NCBI RefSeq assembly: GCF_012273895.1
Contig: NC_052124.1
Coordinates: forward strand, 2,604,001 to 2,668,000
Source of the DNA: Zerene cesonia
Taxonomy: Eukaryota; Arthropoda; Insecta; Lepidoptera; Pieridae
DNA length: 64,000 bases
Direction of reading: 5' to 3'
Part shown: positions 34,756 through 45,155 of the stretch, in pieces
Numbering within the stretch: the first letter of the stretch is position 1
Layout: each line of letters opens with the position of its first letter
Position numbers and translations under genes: made by a program
Notes under the pieces: generated by a model
Told to the model about the DNA's origin: nothing
Databases searched by the model: none
What the model saw: the letters and a program-made list of their open reading frames with translations, nothing else

Positions 34756-35102
34756 GAATTCAATTGTTTTATTTTATACTAAACGTCTACAAAAATATAC
34801 TTATTTAGTTAAATTTAGGCTATCCGTGTTATAAAGGTTCACAAACATCAATCATGGGACAAAACTAAGTGTATTATATACTTAATGATAAAACAATAAC
34901 AGGTACTTTTGATTTGATAGCGTTCCCGAACAGGTAATACTTACAATTATTGAAATTCTAACCGCTCATCTCCTGGGAGTTTTAAGCAGCTGACCTTAAC
35001 ACATTGCTTGCCTACTAATGAGGTTTAATTAGAGCACTAAACTCAATGTTAAGTTTATTTGTCTACACTTAAATTAAATATTTAACATAGTAGCTGTAGT
35101 AA

Positions 35103-35226
35103 GGTCGATTACAGAACTTACGCCTCTCTATTATCTACAAATGGATTGCCGACTTTAAATTGGTAAGCTATTAAGAAAGGACCGACGAGAGGAATAAAGA
35201 AAAGGACTAGGATGGGTTAGGAAAAG
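35103..35226 (-). mobile_element. Family P middle fragment
   Basis: ACAAATGGATTGCCGACTTTAAAT and AAAGGACTAGGATGGG match the reverse of family P; both ends are missing. Confidence 0.55.
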
Positions 35227-36355
35227 GATACTTAAGTGAAAACGACTGTTTATTCTTAATATACTTATTACGTAAGTATTTATTGCATAGGAAATCAACT
35301 TAAGAAAAATAAAAACTAAACAGCTTTTTGCTACTTCCATGTTCCATTTTAAAGGATTAAATGTGCTAATAGCCTGTTTTCAGTTTAAAAGAATGAGAAA
35401 AATGTACAATAACTTTCAGGATATATGTCGATTTTATTGTGTAATGAAATATGCTATAAATCTTAATTTACAAGGATACCTCTCAACAATTCTTTAAACC
35501 TTTAAAACGATTCTTGAAACAAGATAGTGATTTAATAGTGATATTTATGTATACAATAGACTTTTAATAAATCTCGTATCCTGATATCCGAGCATATTAT
35601 GTACGCATGAGTGTATGCGGCTTCACGCTTGTTGTATGGATGTGTGCGTGCGTCATTCTAGCTCTTATGGATACTCCAGAACAAAGAGTGATTCTATAAT
35701 ACCAGTAAATGGATAAGGAAATAAAATATACTTATTAAATACATTTTACTATAATATATATAATTATAAGTAAAGGATGTCGTATTGACAGTGAAACAAG
35801 GCCGTATTAATAATATTGTTAAAACGTGAACCGTCAAATAGTCATGGCAATTCAGTATAAAGAACGTTCTTAGCCGAACTCAGTGAGAATAACGCGGGAA
35901 TTACGTATAAAAAAAGAAAACCATGTGTAGCTTAGTACCTACTTGGTAATTGATTTGTGTTTTTTGCAAATGAACTGTTTGTATCTGAATTTAATAGTTA
36001 TTGAGTCAAATCGTGATTTAGTTAATTGCAAAAATACAAAATTCTGTAAAGTTGAAAAAATTTTATAAATTTTCAAGTTTGCGATACAAATTGTTACGCT
36101 CCTTAGTTTTTTTGTATTTTTTTACGTTTGCTATAACTCTGAACCATATTATTTTTATTTTGTATAACTGGTAGATATATAGTTTATAAGTACATAATAA
36201 AAATTACATAAAACAAGCCAACAAAGTAGAGCTGAAGGGAAGGGAAAGTACTTGGTATTTGACGAAAAGTTCCTTTATATGTAAACCTCTGTAAAAGCTT
36301 GTACATATATTATGTTATAGTCATATCAATTACATTTGAATTTATGATTACTAAT

Positions 36356-36436
36356 ATTATTACAGTGTTTGAATAAAACACTATCTACATTATCTACTAA
36401 ATTATTACAGTGTTTGAATAAAACATTATCTACAGT
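36356..36436. repeat. 45-bp tandem duplication
   Basis: The unit beginning ATTATTACAGTGTTTGAATA at 36356 repeats at 36401 with one substitution in the following CACTATCTACA. The second copy is partial. Confidence 0.85.
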
Positions 36437-37101
36437 TAAAAGTAGTTTTGACCAACGTGCTTAGTTAAAACAAATTTTGACTAAAAATCAGTCAAAAACA
36501 TTTTTGAATAAGGGCGAATATCAATATTTTGTTTTTTACTGATTTTGGAATGAGTGGTTTTAACCGGAATAAGTTCTGTCTGCAACATGCATGTATATGT
36601 TTAAAAATAAGACAGTTTTAATATTTAGTTAGTCTATGGTTTCCTGTTTTAAGTTACAAACACATTAGATAAAACGATTCTTTTAACTAAATGTTTCGTG
36701 TGTCCATTCTTCGTTTTCCTAATCTATACCAAAACGCTAGAATTATTATAATGTTAAATATTGTAAAGATTTAACTTTTGTAGTGTATTAAATTCTAAAC
36801 GGTGAGTCATTGTTCTTCGTATTTGATCAATTAAAACTTATATTTATTGTTCAGTTATGTAAGATTATGTACATAATTATCCAAACAGTATCATAAAATA
36901 AGTAAAACACTCTGATAGACAAAAACAAATAGGTTATAGGTTTCTTTTATAGGTTTCTTTTATTGCAATTTAAGTCTAATTAATTATTAATACCTCCTTT
37001 TACATCTCATGTCTTTATTTTTTAATTGATCGCACTTTTTTGCAAATTGCAAATTGCACAACATGTAGACACATCTTCAAACAGAGAAAAAAAAAACTCA
37101 C

Positions 37102-37235
37102 CACAGACTGCGTATAAAATCACCAATTCTTATCTTGAGCAACACAACTAAATCCCGCCAAAAATTCACGCGCGGAATTCAAATGTCACGACTCGATTTC
37201 GACTTCGTTGGAACTTCGAATTCGATTCGGCTCTT
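37102..37235 (-). other. Candidate non-coding 5' exon of transporter gene
   Basis: On the minus strand a comparatively GC-rich segment with several CG dinucleotides ends CTGTG and is followed by a consensus donor GTGAGT at 37101-37096. Coding exon 1 needs an upstream leader exon, and this is the best donor-bearing GC-rich patch I saw upstream on that strand. The 5' boundary is a guess. Another gene's leader, or chance, cannot be excluded. Confidence 0.4.
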
Positions 37236-37330
37236 CTTGTATGTGCATACAACAACCTCTAAAGTATGTTTTTTATTAGGTTGTTGATTGCACGTGCGCC
37301 AAGGCAAGGTGCGCGGCGGCTACTGACAGA
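37236..37330 (-). promoter_or_regulatory. Candidate promoter with CACGTG E-box
   Basis: Upstream of the candidate leader exon lies a GC-rich stretch with CACGTG at 37291-37296 and GCGCGGCGG nearby. No TATA box is positioned convincingly. The call depends entirely on the leader-exon prediction. Confidence 0.3.
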
Positions 37331-37875
37331 GCTGCTGGTCTCACGAACCTTGAAGACTTCTGAAAGCACCACCGCCCATTGCATTCCTCGATTTTAATTA
37401 GAATCTACATAGTAATTTATTCCAGCTTCGTCCTTTGCGTTGTTTTTTACACATATTAAATAGTCTTTCAGAAAGCTCTTATTGCTTCCGTTATATTGAC
37501 TGTTATCGATTTTTTCAAATTGATGTGGAAAGTAATGAATAAATTATAGAAGTATATAATAATACAAGACAAGACATATAACATAAATTTCAATTAATAG
37601 TAAAAATTTTATTTAATGAAATACAACGTAAAACAGTTGTACCTAAGCTGAATGCATTTTGCAGTTGTTCCAAATACATGTTTTGAAATAAATCAATTGA
37701 TAAAGCTTTTCTAAAGTTTCATTACAACTGCGATGAGCATAGAAAGTATTACAAAGTCTTCCTATAATTTTTGAGAAAACCTATCGACATATCAACTTAC
37801 ATGTACCTTAACCACAATTAAAAAAAAACTATTTATAAAAAATTGGAGGTAAATTCATGTAAAAAATCATCTTTA

Positions 37876-38105
37876 TTTTAGGGTTCCGCACGCAGAGTAA
37901 AACGAGACTTTATTACTTAATAAGCCTTCGGTTGCCGGGTGTCCGTCTATCTGTGATCAGGCTGTATCTCACGATCTATGATACTCAAACAGTTGAGTTG
38001 TTGAGTTAAGTTTTTTTCACAAATGGTGTATTTCTCTTGCCGATACAACAACAATCAAAAGAGGTGAAGCGACGGTTGACATGGACACAAATTGGATGGG
38101 CGGAC
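37876..38105 (+). repeat. TAGGGTTCCG-family dispersed repeat
   Basis: TTAGGGTTCCGCACGCAGAG..., GTGTCCGTCTATCTGTGATC, AGGCTGTATCTCACGAT and GGTGTATTTCTCTTGCCG form the familiar block order of a repeat common in lepidopteran DNA. A degenerate copy lies at 21870. Confidence 0.5.
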
Positions 38106-38351
38106 CACATTTGATGCAGTTGCTCTTTAGCATAGGTATTTGAACCTTTAGTTGCGCGATTCCAGCTGGAATTTGGTGATTTATTTAAACCTTACTTAAA
38201 CCCAGTAGTCATACATGAAGTGTAGACTCAAAGTTATGCATTGTTACTTAAAACTTCATCCTTTTTTCAGACCTTATTATTGTTCTGAGCTTATTACATA
38301 TATTATCATAGATATATAAGAAATAGGTAATCATTAAAACATCAAAACCTA

Positions 38352-38526
38352 ATGTATAAAATTCTCGTGTCATAGTTTTCGTTGCCATACTCGTCGAAAA
38401 CGGCTTGACCGACTTTGATGAAATTTTTTGTGCTTATCCGGTATCTATGAGAATCGGCCAACATCTATTTTTCATACCCCTTAATGATAAGAGTAAGGTA
38501 GAACAGCGTTTGCCGGGTGCAGCTAG
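38352..38526 (+). mobile_element. Helitron, tandem copy 1
   Basis: Runs from AATGTATAAAATTCTCGTGT to GTTTGCCGGGTGCAGCTAG. The 5' half resembles 22762. The next element starts at the very next base. Confidence 0.65.
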
Positions 38527-38707
38527 TCTTGATATATATAAATCTCGTGTCACCATGTTTGTCCTCGATGGACTCCTAAACCACTTAACCGATTATAATA
38601 AAATTCGCATATCATGTGCAGTTCGATCCAACTTTAGAGATAGGATAGTTTATATTGTTTCAATTGCGATAAATGACTACCCGGGCGGAGCCGGGGCGTG
38701 CAGCTAG
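38527..38707 (+). mobile_element. Helitron, tandem copy 2
   Basis: Starts TCTTGATATATATAAATC and ends with stem CCCGGGCGGAGCCGGGG, then CGTGCAGCTAG and T. It abuts copy 1 head to tail with no spacer. Confidence 0.7.
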
Positions 38708-38750
38708 TACATTATAAATCTTTCCAGTAAACTTTCAGAACGTATATATA

Positions 38751-39884
38751 CTTAGTCTGGCCATAAATACTGTTACACTTAATTATAAAAAAATATTACA
38801 TTTGAATTTCGAATCTGNNNNNNNNNNNNNNNNNNNNNNNNNNNNNNNNNNNNNNNNNNNNNNNNNNNNNNNNNNNNNNNNNNNNNNNNNNNNNNNNNNN
38901 NNNNNNNNNNNNNNNNNNNNNNNNNNNNNNNNNNNNNNNNNNNNNNNNNNNNNNNNNNNNNNNNNNNNNNNNNNNNNNNNNNNNNNNNNNNNNNNNNNNN
39001 NNNNNNNNNNNNNNNNNNNNNNNNNNNNNNNNNNNNNNNNNNNNNNNNNNNNNNNNNNNNNNNNNNNNNNNNNNNNNNNNNNNNNNNNNNNNNNNNNNNN
39101 NNNNNNNNNNNNNNNNNNNNNNNNNNNNNNNNNNNNNNNNNNNNNNNNNNNNNNNNNNNNNNNNNNNNNNNNNNNNNNNNNNNNNNNNNNNNNNNNNNNN
39201 NNNNNNNNNNNNNNNNNNNNNNNNNNNNNNNNNNNNNNNNNNNNNNNNNNNNNNNNNNNNNNNNNNNNNNNNNNNNNNNNNNNNNNNNNNNNNNNNNNNN
39301 NNNNNNNNNNNNNNNNNNNNNNNNNNNNNNNNNNNNNNNNNNNNNNNNNNNNNNNNNNNNNNNNNNNNNNNNNNNNNNNNNNNNNNNNNNNNNNNNNNNN
39401 NNNNNNNNNNNNNNNNNNNNNNNNNNNNNNNNNNNNNNNNNNNNNNNNNNNNNNNNNNNNNNNNNNNNNNNNNNNNNNNNNNNNNNNNNNNNNNNNNNNN
39501 NNNNNNNNNNNNNNNNNNNNNNNNNNNNNNNNNNNNNNNNNNNNNNNNNNNNNNNNNNNNNNNNNNNNNNNNNNNNNNNNNNNNNNNNNNNNNNNNNNNN
39601 NNNNNNNNNNNNNNNNNNNNNNNNNNNNNNNNNNNNNNNNNNNNNNNNNNNNNNNNNNNNNNNNNNNNNNNNNNNNNNNNNNNNNNNNNNNNNNNNNNNN
39701 NNNNNNNNNNNNNNNNNNNNNNNNNNNNNNNNNNNNNNNNNNNNNNNNNNNNNNNNNNNNNNNNNNNNNNNNNNNNNNNNNNNNNNNNNNNNNNNNNNNN
39801 NNNNNNNNNNNNNNNNNTAATAAATGTTATTTGCAGTTAACAATTTTCTTTTTTCTTTATTACAATATTTATGGCAAGACTAGG
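38751..39884 (+). mobile_element. mariner/Tc1-type element, interior in assembly gap
   Basis: The left terminal repeat CTTAGTCTGGCCATAAATAC follows TA at 38749-38750. The right end (ATTTATGGCAAGACTAGG) precedes TA at 39885-39886 and pairs with it imperfectly. TA target and paired ends fit Tc1/mariner; the transposase region is all N. True length is unknown because the gap is probably a placeholder. Confidence 0.65.
38818..39817. other. Assembly gap, 1000 N
   Basis: Exactly 1000 N inside the mariner-type element. Apparent open frames crossing it are artefacts. Confidence 0.99.
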
Positions 39885-40058
39885 TATAATAATATTAGTA
39901 TAGATGAAGAGCCCCGTGCGCAATGGGCTACCAACTAAACTCAACTTCGTTTCGTTGAGGCGCCATCAGTGAAGAAGTGGCGGGTTGATTTAGCATTCAT
40001 CCGCAAGCAAAACTTAATCAAACCTGTGTCTAGCGACTGACACTTCAAGTATACTGTC

Positions 40059-40345
40059 CATCATCAGCCGTTTAAGTGTCTACTGCTGGGACACAGGTCT
40101 CCAAAAGGATTCAGGCCATAATCCAACATGCTGGCCTAGTGCGGGTTGGCAGATGTCACATGTCTTTTAATTCTAGGACATGCCGGTTTGCTCACGATAT
40201 GTTCCTTCACCGTTTTGAGCCGTGGTGATGTTATCCACATGCGCCGGTAAATTCAAAAATCAATTAATTTCCAGCACGTTCGCCTGGTCTGGAACCCCGA
40301 ATCATCGAATTCAAGTCCGAGGTCCTTACCACTGACCACCACGGA
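40059..40345 (-). mobile_element. tRNA-derived SINE, near full length
   Basis: Same family as 52267-52570. On the minus strand: the head at about 40345 (GTGGTGGTCAGTGG), B box with one mismatch at 40286-40296, body, and a GATGATGG tail. Older copy; no clean target duplication was seen. Confidence 0.7.
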
Positions 40346-41109
40346 TTATACACCTATACTATGTGATAACAGAATTATCAGTTTGTCTCTAGTAACTTCT
40401 AAATAGAACCTCGAAAAGAATCTCGGAAGCTCCCGATAGGCTTAGTTTTTGCGCAGTGGCATTCTCTTTGTTCTTTTAAGAATTGGCTATTGGGAATTTA
40501 AGGAATTGTTCAATTTATATACGAGTGCTGCATTCCAACATTAGACCATCAGCAACATCTGGATGGTTTACTCTCCGTATGCAACGCTTGTAACTTCTAT
40601 CCACTTACAATGAAGGTCAACCAAAGTCCTTTATCATGGTGGAACTGGTCTTCTCAGGTACTTAACAAATTTCATTGTTTAAAAGACTATATTTAGTTTT
40701 AAGTTTTATAGCTGTGAAATGATTTATAAATGAGAAATTTTAAAAGAATACAAAACATTCGCTACGGTTTGGCAAAAGACGCGGGCTCATTACCCGCCTC
40801 GTGATCAATTTTTTTTCTATTTTTTTAAAAATTCTAAGAAATTATATTGAAAATATGTAGATGGGAAATTAGCTTCAACGATTAATTTCGAAAATGTGCA
40901 TAAAAAGTGCATAGGTAATTAGAAATATATATCATATAGTCGTAAGAAATATATTTGAGGTGCAATTTAAATATTAAGTAGTTTAAGCTAGTTTTTATAG
41001 GAAATATTTTGGAAACCTCTTTTTTCAATACCTTTATTACAATATCTTCTGGGAACTTTCCATTTATTTTATTGAACAAAACAGTATATCGCCTTCAATT
41101 GTGTAAACT

Positions 41110-41205
41110 AGACCAAATTTAATTAGAACCACATGGGATACACCAGCCTTCAAAACAGTCGAATTGATAACCTGCTTCTTTTCGAAGTCGGTTGAAAACC
41201 ATTTA
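41110..41205 (-). repeat. AACCGACTTC-family repeat
   Basis: Reverse of CAACCGACTTCGAAAAGAAG followed by CAGGTTATCAATTCGACTG; the remainder is decayed. Confidence 0.45.
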
Positions 41206-41446
41206 CATTTATGTAGATCCAATGGTGTCATGACAAATTATGCACATTTATTATTGTGGACTTATTTAAATAATTATTGATAATATTGTTTCCGCAAATA
41301 ACACTTTAAAGATAGACCTTAGTTAAATCACAATTTGCATGCGGAAAGGAGACTTTGACAGGCTGCACATTTCCTTGGGAATAGAGAGGACTACGTGGGC
41401 GTATGATGTAGAATAAACAAGGCTTTAGTTCAATCTCGATATGCTT

Positions 41447-41608
41447 ACCACATAGTATAAAACAAAGCCGCATTCGTCTGTCTGTATGCTTATATATTTA
41501 AAATTACGTAAAAGATTTTGACGTTTTTTAGCAGTAAGTGATTAAAGAGGACGGTTTATACATTTAATAATATCCATTATACTACTCCGAATTTAACGAA
41601 GCATCAGG
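41447..41608 (+). mobile_element. CATAGTATAAA-family element fragment
   Basis: CACATAGTATAAAACAAAGC, ATTTAATAATATCC and TACTACTCCGAATTTAACGA are in the order of the 28103 copy. A family P element begins within a few bases. Confidence 0.5.
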
Positions 41609-41611
41609 CAT

Positions 41612-41963
41612 ATAAAAATTTTTTGTGGGAGTCGAGCACGCTTCGGCACGAATCGATCCAGCTCGCACCGGGGAAGTACCACACCCCCACAGAAAACCGG
41701 CGTGAAATAATAGCTTGCTATTGTGTTTCGTAGGGTGAGTGGGGGAGGCCCATATCCTTTTCCTTACCCTTCCTAGTCCTTTGCTTTTTCCTCTCATCAA
41801 TCCTTTCCTAATCCCTTCCCAATTAAAGTCTGCAATCCATTTGTAGAGGCGAAAGGTCTGCAATTGACCTTACGACTCTTCAAATGTTCATGGGCGGTGG
41901 TAGTGCTTACCATCAGGTGTCCCACCAGTTCCATTGCCGATTGTGACATAAAAAAAAAAAAAA
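41612..41963 (+). mobile_element. Family P retroposon, full-length type
   Basis: From GTGGGAGTCGAGCACGC through GGGGAAGTACCACACCCCCA, GTGAGTGGGGGAGGCC, ATTTGTAGAGGCGAAAGG, GTTCATGGGCGGTGGTAG and CATTGCCGATTGTGACAT to a 14-base A-tail. Probably a SINE or the 3' portion of a non-LTR element. No target duplication is evident at this copy. Confidence 0.75.
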
Positions 41964-42064
41964 TTATAAATAAAAATACATGTTACTTTGGTGTACATCT
42001 TATGTGTTAGGTGCACACCACTTGACACGTCACACACGATCGACAGATCGTTTGTTATTTCTAA

Positions 42065-42264
42065 TCCAACTAATATTATAAACACGAAAGTTTGTAAGGA
42101 TCTGTGTATGTTTGTTGCTCTTTCACGCAAAAACTACAGTACCGATTGCAATGAAATTTGTTACGCGGTTAGCTGGACAATTGGAATAACATAAAGGCTA
42201 CTTTTAATCCCGATATTCCTACGGGATACGGACTTACGCGGGTGAAATCGCGGGGCGCAGCTAG
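42065..42264 (+). mobile_element. Helitron, TCCTACTAATA subfamily, plus-strand copy
   Basis: 5' TCCAACTAATATTATAAACA; 3' CGCGGGTGAAATCGCGGGGC, then GCAGCTAG-T. 200 bp, the only plus-oriented member of this subfamily seen. Confidence 0.78.
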
Positions 42265-42433
42265 TACTAATAAATAATATTAGTTAATAAAAAATTCAAT
42301 GTTCCAATGGGATTTTGAAATTTTTCATTGAATATTTTTAGACCACCTCAAGATCAATTCGTTTTTCATATTTACAAATAGTCAGGTGATTTTGAAAGGG
42401 AGTCTTTGAAAGCTTGCACTTATATAATATTAT

Positions 42434-42711
42434 TCAGATGTAAATGACGGTAGTAACGATTGAGAGGAACCATTTGCAGCGTGCCGCCACCAGCGTGGCG
42501 TCTGCCGTGTGCGGCGAGTCCATATAAAGTGTACGAAACTTCAGGAGTATGTCTTTGGCAGTGTTTTGCTGCTGGGGCCGGTGGCCCGTGTGGTGTTCTT
42601 CTGTAGTTTCGTCATAGTTGAAATTTAGCGCGCATATGATAACTTTCTCTGTTTTCGCACTGTTTATGCGCCCTCTTTTGAATGCATGCGAGTTTATAAC
42701 AAATTTTTAAA
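42434..42711 (-). pseudogene. Orphan GC-rich open frame: exon or retrocopy of unknown gene
   Basis: The minus frame is open from about 42709 to TGA at 42436-42434 (roughly 90 codons). The GC-rich part (about 42680-42450) encodes segments such as VIICALNFNYDETTEEHH and AKDILLKFRTLYMDSPHTAD, then ATLVAARCKWFL. Composition and G/C-ending codons (CTG, GTG, GCC, CAC) resemble the transporter exons and not the surrounding AT-rich DNA. There is no good ATG, and acceptor candidates (AAACAG, AAAAG) lack a pyrimidine tract, so a processed or decayed copy is as likely as a live exon. I do not recognise the protein. Confidence 0.4.
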
Positions 42712-42940
42712 ATCTCGAGTAAAACTTATTCTCATAATAGAAATTAATAATTCGTAGCAAGATTTAAAACACAAAATTTTTGCTGATTATTATCAAACAT
42801 GCAAATTTAAGTGCTTAAATATAATTAATGAATACATTGTTAACTGGTCACATACATTTACAACGGACTGTTGGTTTTACAACCGTAATATTTGAAATAT
42901 TAAAGCACATAGCAAAATTAATATGAAAATTATTCAGCTG

Positions 42941-43105
42941 TAGTGGATATATGACCACCTCCTTGATACAGTGGTTAATGCGTGGGCGTAGAACTAGGCT
43001 GACCACCTACTTGTCCATAAAGAAAATCGATCAGTGAAACAGATGTATATCATCTGTCCCATACCCCACTACACGGGACTTCAGTTTTTTTTCTAGTGGA
43101 TATAT
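42941..43105 (+). mobile_element. SINE with 12-bp TSD and internal deletion
   Basis: TAGTGGATATAT duplicates at 42941-42952 and 43094-43105. Between them is a shortened copy of the 17673 SINE: the A-box region remains (GATACAGTGGTTAATGCGTG), but the segment with the B box is gone, joining GTAGAAC to GGCTGACCACC. Confidence 0.8.
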
Positions 43106-43249
43106 TAGTATATACATTAATATATATTTGTTTAATTATTATATATTTGTTTAACTGTTTAGCCGATCACAAAATTATTTTTTGGATATGTAAAATGTAC
43201 ATCCCTGAGTACTATTGGGAAGATAGCATAGCCTATATAATATAGTATA

Positions 43250-44249
43250 NNNNNNNNNNNNNNNNNNNNNNNNNNNNNNNNNNNNNNNNNNNNNNNNNNN
43301 NNNNNNNNNNNNNNNNNNNNNNNNNNNNNNNNNNNNNNNNNNNNNNNNNNNNNNNNNNNNNNNNNNNNNNNNNNNNNNNNNNNNNNNNNNNNNNNNNNNN
43401 NNNNNNNNNNNNNNNNNNNNNNNNNNNNNNNNNNNNNNNNNNNNNNNNNNNNNNNNNNNNNNNNNNNNNNNNNNNNNNNNNNNNNNNNNNNNNNNNNNNN
43501 NNNNNNNNNNNNNNNNNNNNNNNNNNNNNNNNNNNNNNNNNNNNNNNNNNNNNNNNNNNNNNNNNNNNNNNNNNNNNNNNNNNNNNNNNNNNNNNNNNNN
43601 NNNNNNNNNNNNNNNNNNNNNNNNNNNNNNNNNNNNNNNNNNNNNNNNNNNNNNNNNNNNNNNNNNNNNNNNNNNNNNNNNNNNNNNNNNNNNNNNNNNN
43701 NNNNNNNNNNNNNNNNNNNNNNNNNNNNNNNNNNNNNNNNNNNNNNNNNNNNNNNNNNNNNNNNNNNNNNNNNNNNNNNNNNNNNNNNNNNNNNNNNNNN
43801 NNNNNNNNNNNNNNNNNNNNNNNNNNNNNNNNNNNNNNNNNNNNNNNNNNNNNNNNNNNNNNNNNNNNNNNNNNNNNNNNNNNNNNNNNNNNNNNNNNNN
43901 NNNNNNNNNNNNNNNNNNNNNNNNNNNNNNNNNNNNNNNNNNNNNNNNNNNNNNNNNNNNNNNNNNNNNNNNNNNNNNNNNNNNNNNNNNNNNNNNNNNN
44001 NNNNNNNNNNNNNNNNNNNNNNNNNNNNNNNNNNNNNNNNNNNNNNNNNNNNNNNNNNNNNNNNNNNNNNNNNNNNNNNNNNNNNNNNNNNNNNNNNNNN
44101 NNNNNNNNNNNNNNNNNNNNNNNNNNNNNNNNNNNNNNNNNNNNNNNNNNNNNNNNNNNNNNNNNNNNNNNNNNNNNNNNNNNNNNNNNNNNNNNNNNNN
44201 NNNNNNNNNNNNNNNNNNNNNNNNNNNNNNNNNNNNNNNNNNNNNNNNN
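43250..44249. other. Assembly gap, 1000 N
   Basis: Exactly 1000 N. Sequence to the right is a mariner-type end; the matching left end must be inside the gap. Confidence 0.99.
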
Positions 44250-44318
44250 GACAGATTCGAAATTCAAATGTAATATTTTTTTATAATTAAGTGTAACAGT
44301 ATTTATGGCCAGACTAAG
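44250..44318 (-). mobile_element. mariner/Tc1-type end, minus copy
   Basis: 44252-44318 is the exact reverse complement of 38751-38817 (67/67 as read) and is followed by TA. It is the 5' end of a second, inverted copy whose body lies in the gap. Confidence 0.75.
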
Positions 44319-44329
44319 TATAAAGGGTA

Positions 44330-44452
44330 CTTTTGTATTGTACGTTTGTAGCGTTTTCAGTCAAAATCTGCCGAACCGATTTCAAGAATTCTTTGCCTAC
44401 ATAGAAGTAGGCTATAATGAACGTACGACGGGCGAAGCCGGGGCGGATAGTA
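44330..44452 (+). mobile_element. Helitron 3' fragment
   Basis: ...CCGAACCGATTTCAAGAATT... and the stem GGGCGAAGCCGGGGCGGATAGTAG, of the 27651 type. The mariner inserted 10-15 bp upstream may have removed its 5' end. Confidence 0.5.
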
Positions 44453-44620
44453 GATTATACACTTATACGTGAGCCAGTTAGTCTGACGTAGCCCAGCTTT
44501 GAATCAGTTTGGAAATTATGTTGAACATGGATAAGAAATGAATTACATAAATATAAGGGAATTAGGTTTTTTACGTTAGAATAAATAGAAAACCAAAACA
44601 TTACTAGACCCGTTTTGTAT

Positions 44621-44957
44621 GTGGTAGCCGAGCACTATTCGGCACGAATTGAGTCAAATCGCCCCGGGGAAGTACCATACCCCCACAGAAGACCGACGTG
44701 AAATAGCATACTGTTGTGTTTCGTTCGGTGAGTGGGGGAACTGAAGGCCCGTATCCTTTTCCTTTCCCTTCCCAGCCCTTTCTTTTATTTCTCATCGATC
44801 CTTTCTTAGTCCCTTTCAAATTTGAAGTCGGCATCCATTTGTAGTAGTATAGGTCTACAATCGACCTTACCCCTCTTCAAATGTTCATGGGCGGTGGTAG
44901 CGTTTACCATCAAGCGACCTACCAGCTCATTTGCCGACGGTTACATAATAAAAAAAC
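44621..44957 (+). mobile_element. Family P retroposon, full-length type
   Basis: GTGGTAGCCGAGCACTATTC through GGGGAAGTACCATACCCCCA and GTGAGTGGGGGAACTGAAGG to TTGCCGACGGTTACATAATA and a short A-run. More diverged than 41612. Confidence 0.7.
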
Positions 44958-45062
44958 CTCATTGCATCGTCCTTATACGTACCTACAGCTATCGAAAATA
45001 TAACCAATAGAGTGGATAATACTCTACTCCAATAGTAAAGCATTCGGCATCACACTAATGTT

Positions 45063-45155
45063 ACAAATGTGACGTATACAGACAGGGTATGAGCTGACTT
45101 GGGGATAGGATTAGTATCCCGATTAAATGCTCCCTTGGTTTAAAACAGGAATCTT
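45063..45155 (+). repeat. Dispersed repeat, copy of 2610-2703
   Basis: ATACAGACAGGGTATGAGCT and AAAACAGGAATCT in the same order and spacing as the copy at 2610; unclassified. Confidence 0.5.

Noticed and set aside
38405..38707. 100-codon plus-strand frame
   Set aside because: It spans the junction of two Helitrons with no coding capacity.
38779..39938. Long open frames across 38.8-39.9 kb and 43.2-44.3 kb on both strands
   Set aside because: They consist almost entirely of N and exist only because ambiguous bases contain no stop codons.
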